A stretch of DNA of 16,759 nucleotides from a bacterium (GTDB lineage: Bacteria > JAMCPX01): assembly GCA_027364825.1 (NCBI GenBank), contig DAHXOM010000132.1, positions 1 to 16,759 on the forward strand, written 5' to 3'. Positions within the stretch are counted from its first letter, which is position 1; every line of letters begins with the position of its first letter. Below the pieces are notes generated by a model. That model was not told where the DNA came from. It ran no database searches and worked only from the letters and a program-made list of their open reading frames with translations. Made by a program: the position numbers and the translations under genes. Below, piece after piece: positions 13,854-16,759 of this stretch.

Positions 13854-16559
13854 CTATTTAAACAACTGCTGTATTGCTTTCTGGCCCTGGTTCTGGATCT
13901 CCTGGAGGTTCTTGTTCTGCTGTATTGCTTTATTGTTTTTCAGGTTGTTGTTGAGCTGTTTATTCAACTGCTGGATGACCTGCTTCTTTGCAACCTCTTT
14001 GATCCTCTGCTCGTACGCCTGGGCATCGAGCTTGAACACCGGCCTTCTGATGTCGCCGGTCAGGATAAACGGTATCTCTGCCTCGCCCTGTTCGTTTTTG
14101 ATGAGCTGTCCTGCTGTTCCACCGATGCGGTTGGAATTCGCACGGGACAGAATAGCGGTGGCATGATAATTAATGTTTGAGTCGAGGTCGAAATAGCCGT
14201 TTGCCGTAACATTGAGATCGCTGCTGTTCATTTTCAGATCGTTTGAAGTCACTTTCCCGTGATCGATAACCGCGGTAAGCTTCATCGTGCTGATCTTCGT
14301 TGTTTTGCCTGCCTGTATGCCTGCCAGTTTTGCGACGTCCGTGAGTTTGGACAATATCGAGAAAGTCTTTATCTCGCCGTCGGTCACCGTCATAATGCCC
14401 TTGCCTGAAACCGTCTTTTTGAGATCCGTTGCGTTCCCGTTCAGGGCAAGATCGGTCCCCAGCTTGCCGGTCATGACGTCCTTGTAGGATGTAAACGTGT
14501 TCAGCATGTCACCGAGGTTCAATCCAGTCGTCTTCAATTTCAGATTATAGGGTTCTTCGCCGCTCATGCCGACCGTGCCGTTTGCAGCTATGATTCCGGA
14601 GAATGTCCGTACATCAAACTTGTCGAGAAAAAGGGTACCTTTTACAATCCTCGCCAGCATAACGAGGTAGTTGAACTGGGCTTTTTTCACGACACCCTTC
14701 TTCACGTTTGCAGATACCGTTATGTTCGCCCTGTCTAAAATCGAAGGCTTTGCCTGTCCTTTTCCCGCTGGTTGTGCTTTTGGTTTTTCTGCCGGTGTCT
14801 CTTTCTTGGATGGAGGCATCAGCTCATCCGCATTAAGGTACGGCGACGTTATATTCAGCCTTCCCTGCGGTGCGGAAAAATCATTGATATTTCCGTTGGC
14901 CTTTATCTCGGACTGGCCGATCTGCACCAGCATGGATTTCAATACAACGCTGTTGCGCGTAAACAGGGCGTCCATGTCGAAAGATTTTAAAGGTTTTGGC
15001 AGGGAGGCAATCGTAGCAGATACATTCTTGACCTGCAGTCTTCCCTGTACACCAAGCTCTTTCGGCTTCTTGAATGCGCCTTTGGCAGACGCCGAGAGTA
15101 TAAAACTGCCCGAAGCATGGTATGACTGGATCATGGGGATAACGTCCTGCAATGATTGGACCTGTACCGCGTTGGTATTCAGGCTGATATTCCCGTTCAT
15201 ATCCCCGGAAGTGAATACCGTTCCTGCGGCATCCATTGCAAGCTTGTCCAGAATAAGTTTTATATCCTTTATGTCGACGGCATTCCCGTGCTTTGAGATG
15301 TCATACGACAGACTCAGAGGTACGGACTCGGGCTTCACGAACATCTTCGCATAGCTTATCTTTGCCTTTGACAGGTCGATACTGCCGTTTATATTCATGA
15401 CGTCCTTTTGAGTGCTTACACTCGTTTTAATGCTCCCGTCTCCGCTGACCTGTGCATCTGCCGGCAGGGATTTTTCCAGGGGACTGTAAAATGCAATCAA
15501 CTTGTCCAGAGACAAGTTTCTCGAGAAGAGATCTATGTTGATCCCCATGGTGGCGATGTTTGTATTGCCCTTCAACCCGAGGTTGATGCCGTCGGATTGC
15601 AGGGTAACATCCTTTATGTTTAACAGTTTTTCCCGGGGCATGAACTGAAGGTCATTGCTGACGGAGAACGGACTTACGGTCCCGTTGGTAAGAGCAAGCC
15701 CCGAAAGCTGGACCTTTCCGTTTATATCTATATTGCCCGAGGATTCTGAGTTCAGTTTCTCCTCAACATCCAGGGTCCCTGCACTCAAAGGCTGGGCCTT
15801 TACCCCTGCAAGCGACAGCACGTACGGCAGATCTATGTGCTTCAATAAGATAGTTATGTTGAGCGGCAGATGCTCCACAGAGATTTGCTGACCGGTCGGT
15901 CCCACATCTCCGTTTATATCGAGCCTTGCATCTTTTAAATTGTCGAACGAAACACCGAGTGAAACCTGAAACGCCTTATCGACGTTAAATCCATAGACCC
16001 CGAGGTTTATATGGTTTAACCCATACGTGTGTCCTTTCCCGTGTTCTACATTGGTTATATTGATCACTCCGTCGGAAACCTCGAGTTTGTCGAGGGAAAA
16101 TCCTTCCGGTATGCCCGAAGACGGCTGTGCTTTCTTTTCCGGTTTCACTTCTGCCTTTTCTTTCGGCTTGTTCATCAGGTCCGAGAAATTATACGTTCCA
16201 TCCTGGTACCGTATGATGTTGATGTCCGGCTTTGTCAGTATTACCTTGCTGACGGATATCTCCTTTTTTAACAACGGCAGTAATTTAACCCCGACATCTA
16301 TATCCTTGACGGAAACAAACGGGGCTTTCGCAGGGACTTTCTCCTGAACGGTAACGTCTTTCAATTCCACCCCGAGTCCCGTCAATATAGTCAGTCTCAA
16401 ATGTCCAATGGAAACCTGCCTGCCGATTGCCTTGCTTGCAGGACCTGTTATCCTGCTTATGTACTTGTCCAGATTGATGACAAACGGCAGCACAAGCAGG
16501 ATAACGATAATCACACCGAGTGTTATGCCCGAATAGGTTAAAATCTTTTTTAGTTTCAT
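13854..16559 (-). CDS. AsmA-family protein
   Basis: 901 aa. A single N-terminal membrane segment (about residues 8-28) is followed by an AsmA-type start: NLDKYISRITGPASKAIGRQV, then beta-rich repeats such as LKDVTVQE and VSVKDIDVGVKLLPLL. The body is a long chain of beta-strand-rich repeats typical of AsmA/TamB-like proteins, which sit in the inner membrane, extend into the periplasm and are linked to outer-membrane lipid and protein homeostasis in Gram-negative bacteria. Two Lys/Pro-rich linkers (about 131-149 and 580-605) break the domain, and the last 50 residues are rich in Gln and Asn. Its ATG overlaps the gatB stop as ATGA, and GAGG stands 8 bases upstream. Its presence implies an outer membrane. 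The precise function is unknown. Confidence 0.88.
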   Translation of the reverse strand: MKLKKILTYSGITLGVIIVILLVLPFVINLDKYISRITGPASKAIGRQVSIGHLRLTILTGLGVELKDVTVQEKVPAKAPFVSVKDIDVGVKLLPLLKKEISVSKVILTKPDINIIRYQDGTYNFSDLMNKPKEKAEVKPEKKAQPSSGIPEGFSLDKLEVSDGVINITNVEHGKGHTYGLNHINLGVYGFNVDKAFQVSLGVSFDNLKDARLDINGDVGPTGQQISVEHLPLNITILLKHIDLPYVLSLAGVKAQPLSAGTLDVEEKLNSESSGNIDINGKVQLSGLALTNGTVSPFSVSNDLQFMPREKLLNIKDVTLQSDGINLGLKGNTNIATMGINIDLFSRNLSLDKLIAFYSPLEKSLPADAQVSGDGSIKTSVSTQKDVMNINGSIDLSKAKISYAKMFVKPESVPLSLSYDISKHGNAVDIKDIKLILDKLAMDAAGTVFTSGDMNGNISLNTNAVQVQSLQDVIPMIQSYHASGSFILSASAKGAFKKPKELGVQGRLQVKNVSATIASLPKPLKSFDMDALFTRNSVVLKSMLVQIGQSEIKANGNINDFSAPQGRLNITSPYLNADELMPPSKKETPAEKPKAQPAGKGQAKPSILDRANITVSANVKKGVVKKAQFNYLVMLARIVKGTLFLDKFDVRTFSGIIAANGTVGMSGEEPYNLKLKTTGLNLGDMLNTFTSYKDVMTGKLGTDLALNGNATDLKKTVSGKGIMTVTDGEIKTFSILSKLTDVAKLAGIQAGKTTKISTMKLTAVIDHGKVTSNDLKMNSSDLNVTANGYFDLDSNINYHATAILSRANSNRIGGTAGQLIKNEQGEAEIPFILTGDIRRPVFKLDAQAYEQRIKEVAKKQVIQQLNKQLNNNLKNNKAIQQNKNLQEIQNQGQKAIQQLFK

Positions 16560-16759
16560 TTGTTTTCCTCTTTTAATAATTTTTTCAATAGTTCGTTTAC
16601 CATGGCCGGGTTTGCTTTACCGGCAGTTGCCTTCATGGCCTGTCCCACAAAAAAACCGAACACCTTTTCCTTGCCGGCCCGGTATTGCTCCACTTCTTTT
16701 TGATTCTTTGCCATCACCGATTTAATTATCTCCTGTATCGCCTTTTCATCCGATATCTG
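16556..16759 (-). CDS. gatB: Aspartyl/glutamyl-tRNA amidotransferase subunit B, C-terminal end only
   Basis: The reading frame enters at the right edge and gives 67 residues before TGA at 16558-16556. It matches the C-terminal GatB/YqeY helical domain: EIIKSVMAKNQKEVEQYRAGKEK, then VFGFFVGQAMKATAGKANPAMVNELLKKLL, the usual tail that grips the tRNA elbow. GatB works in the GatCAB complex, which converts Glu-tRNA(Gln) or Asp-tRNA(Asn) to the amide form. The 5' end, and probably gatA and gatC, lie outside the window. The stop overlaps the AsmA-like start as ATGA, placing it at the head of the visible operon. Confidence 0.93.
   Translation of the reverse strand, partial: QISDEKAIQEIIKSVMAKNQKEVEQYRAGKEKVFGFFVGQAMKATAGKANPAMVNELLKKLLKEENK

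Noticed and set aside
1..16759. CRISPR array, tRNA, rRNA or origin of replication
   Set aside because: No regularly spaced repeats, cloverleaf, ribosomal RNA sequence or iteron/DnaA-box cluster was seen on reading the window.

Overview
The window is a bacterial chromosome segment of mid GC content. The gene set suggests an anaerobic, possibly syntrophic or deltaproteobacterial (Desulfobacterota-like) organism: a complex I/energy-converting-hydrogenase-related (Ehr-type) operon, an ACAD11-type acyl-CoA dehydrogenase with its partner kinase, and MtnA beside GatB. The phylum is inferred from gene content only and is weakly held.

Layout, left to right. (a) 1-380: AT-rich non-coding DNA with a perfect small palindrome at the left edge, ending in a strong ribosome binding site. 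(b) 381-1262 (+): an amidohydrolase_2-family gene split by one in-frame TAA, with family homology and metal-ligand residues on both sides; a nonsense pseudogene unless the stop is read through or is a sequence error. (c) 8499-1289 (-): a six-gene, tightly packed operon in the order NuoB/HyfI-like, NuoL/HyfB-like, NuoH/HyfC-like, HyfE-like, NuoN/HyfF-like, NuoCD/HyfG-like. (d) 8500-10156: an AT-rich accessory patch holding a DUF1016/YhcG-type PDDEXK nuclease with a tiny overlapping upstream ORF, small palindromic repeats, a 5'-truncated VapC/PIN toxin remnant and a bidirectional terminator. (e) 16759-10157 (-): gatB (3' end only), an AsmA-family gene, mtnA, an ACAD11-like dehydrogenase, then, after a 345-base gap bounded by 14-bp inverted repeats, an APH-fold kinase.

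The main observation is the operon in (c). Its membrane arm keeps the Glu/Lys/His residues expected of proton-translocating antiporter-like subunits and the NuoH quinone-pocket motifs. Its peripheral arm has lost its metal sites. All four [NiFe]-ligand cysteines of the large subunit are Ser, Ser, Ser and Gly. Three of the four [4Fe-4S] ligands of the small subunit are Asp. No ferredoxin-like (HyfA/HyfH/NuoI) gene is in the operon. It therefore looks like a complex I-type machine with no visible redox cofactor. Ehr complexes lacking the NiFe ligands are known; the simultaneous Cys-to-Asp conversion of the small subunit is the part most worth checking.

The ACAD11-like and APH-like genes probably cooperate. 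In animal ACAD10/11 the two domains are fused, and in the bacterial levulinate pathway they are separate proteins that phosphorylate and then dehydrate 4-hydroxyacyl-CoA. gatB, asmA and mtnA are packed as one transcription unit (ATGA overlap, then a 2-base gap), with the dehydrogenase 47 bases further on.
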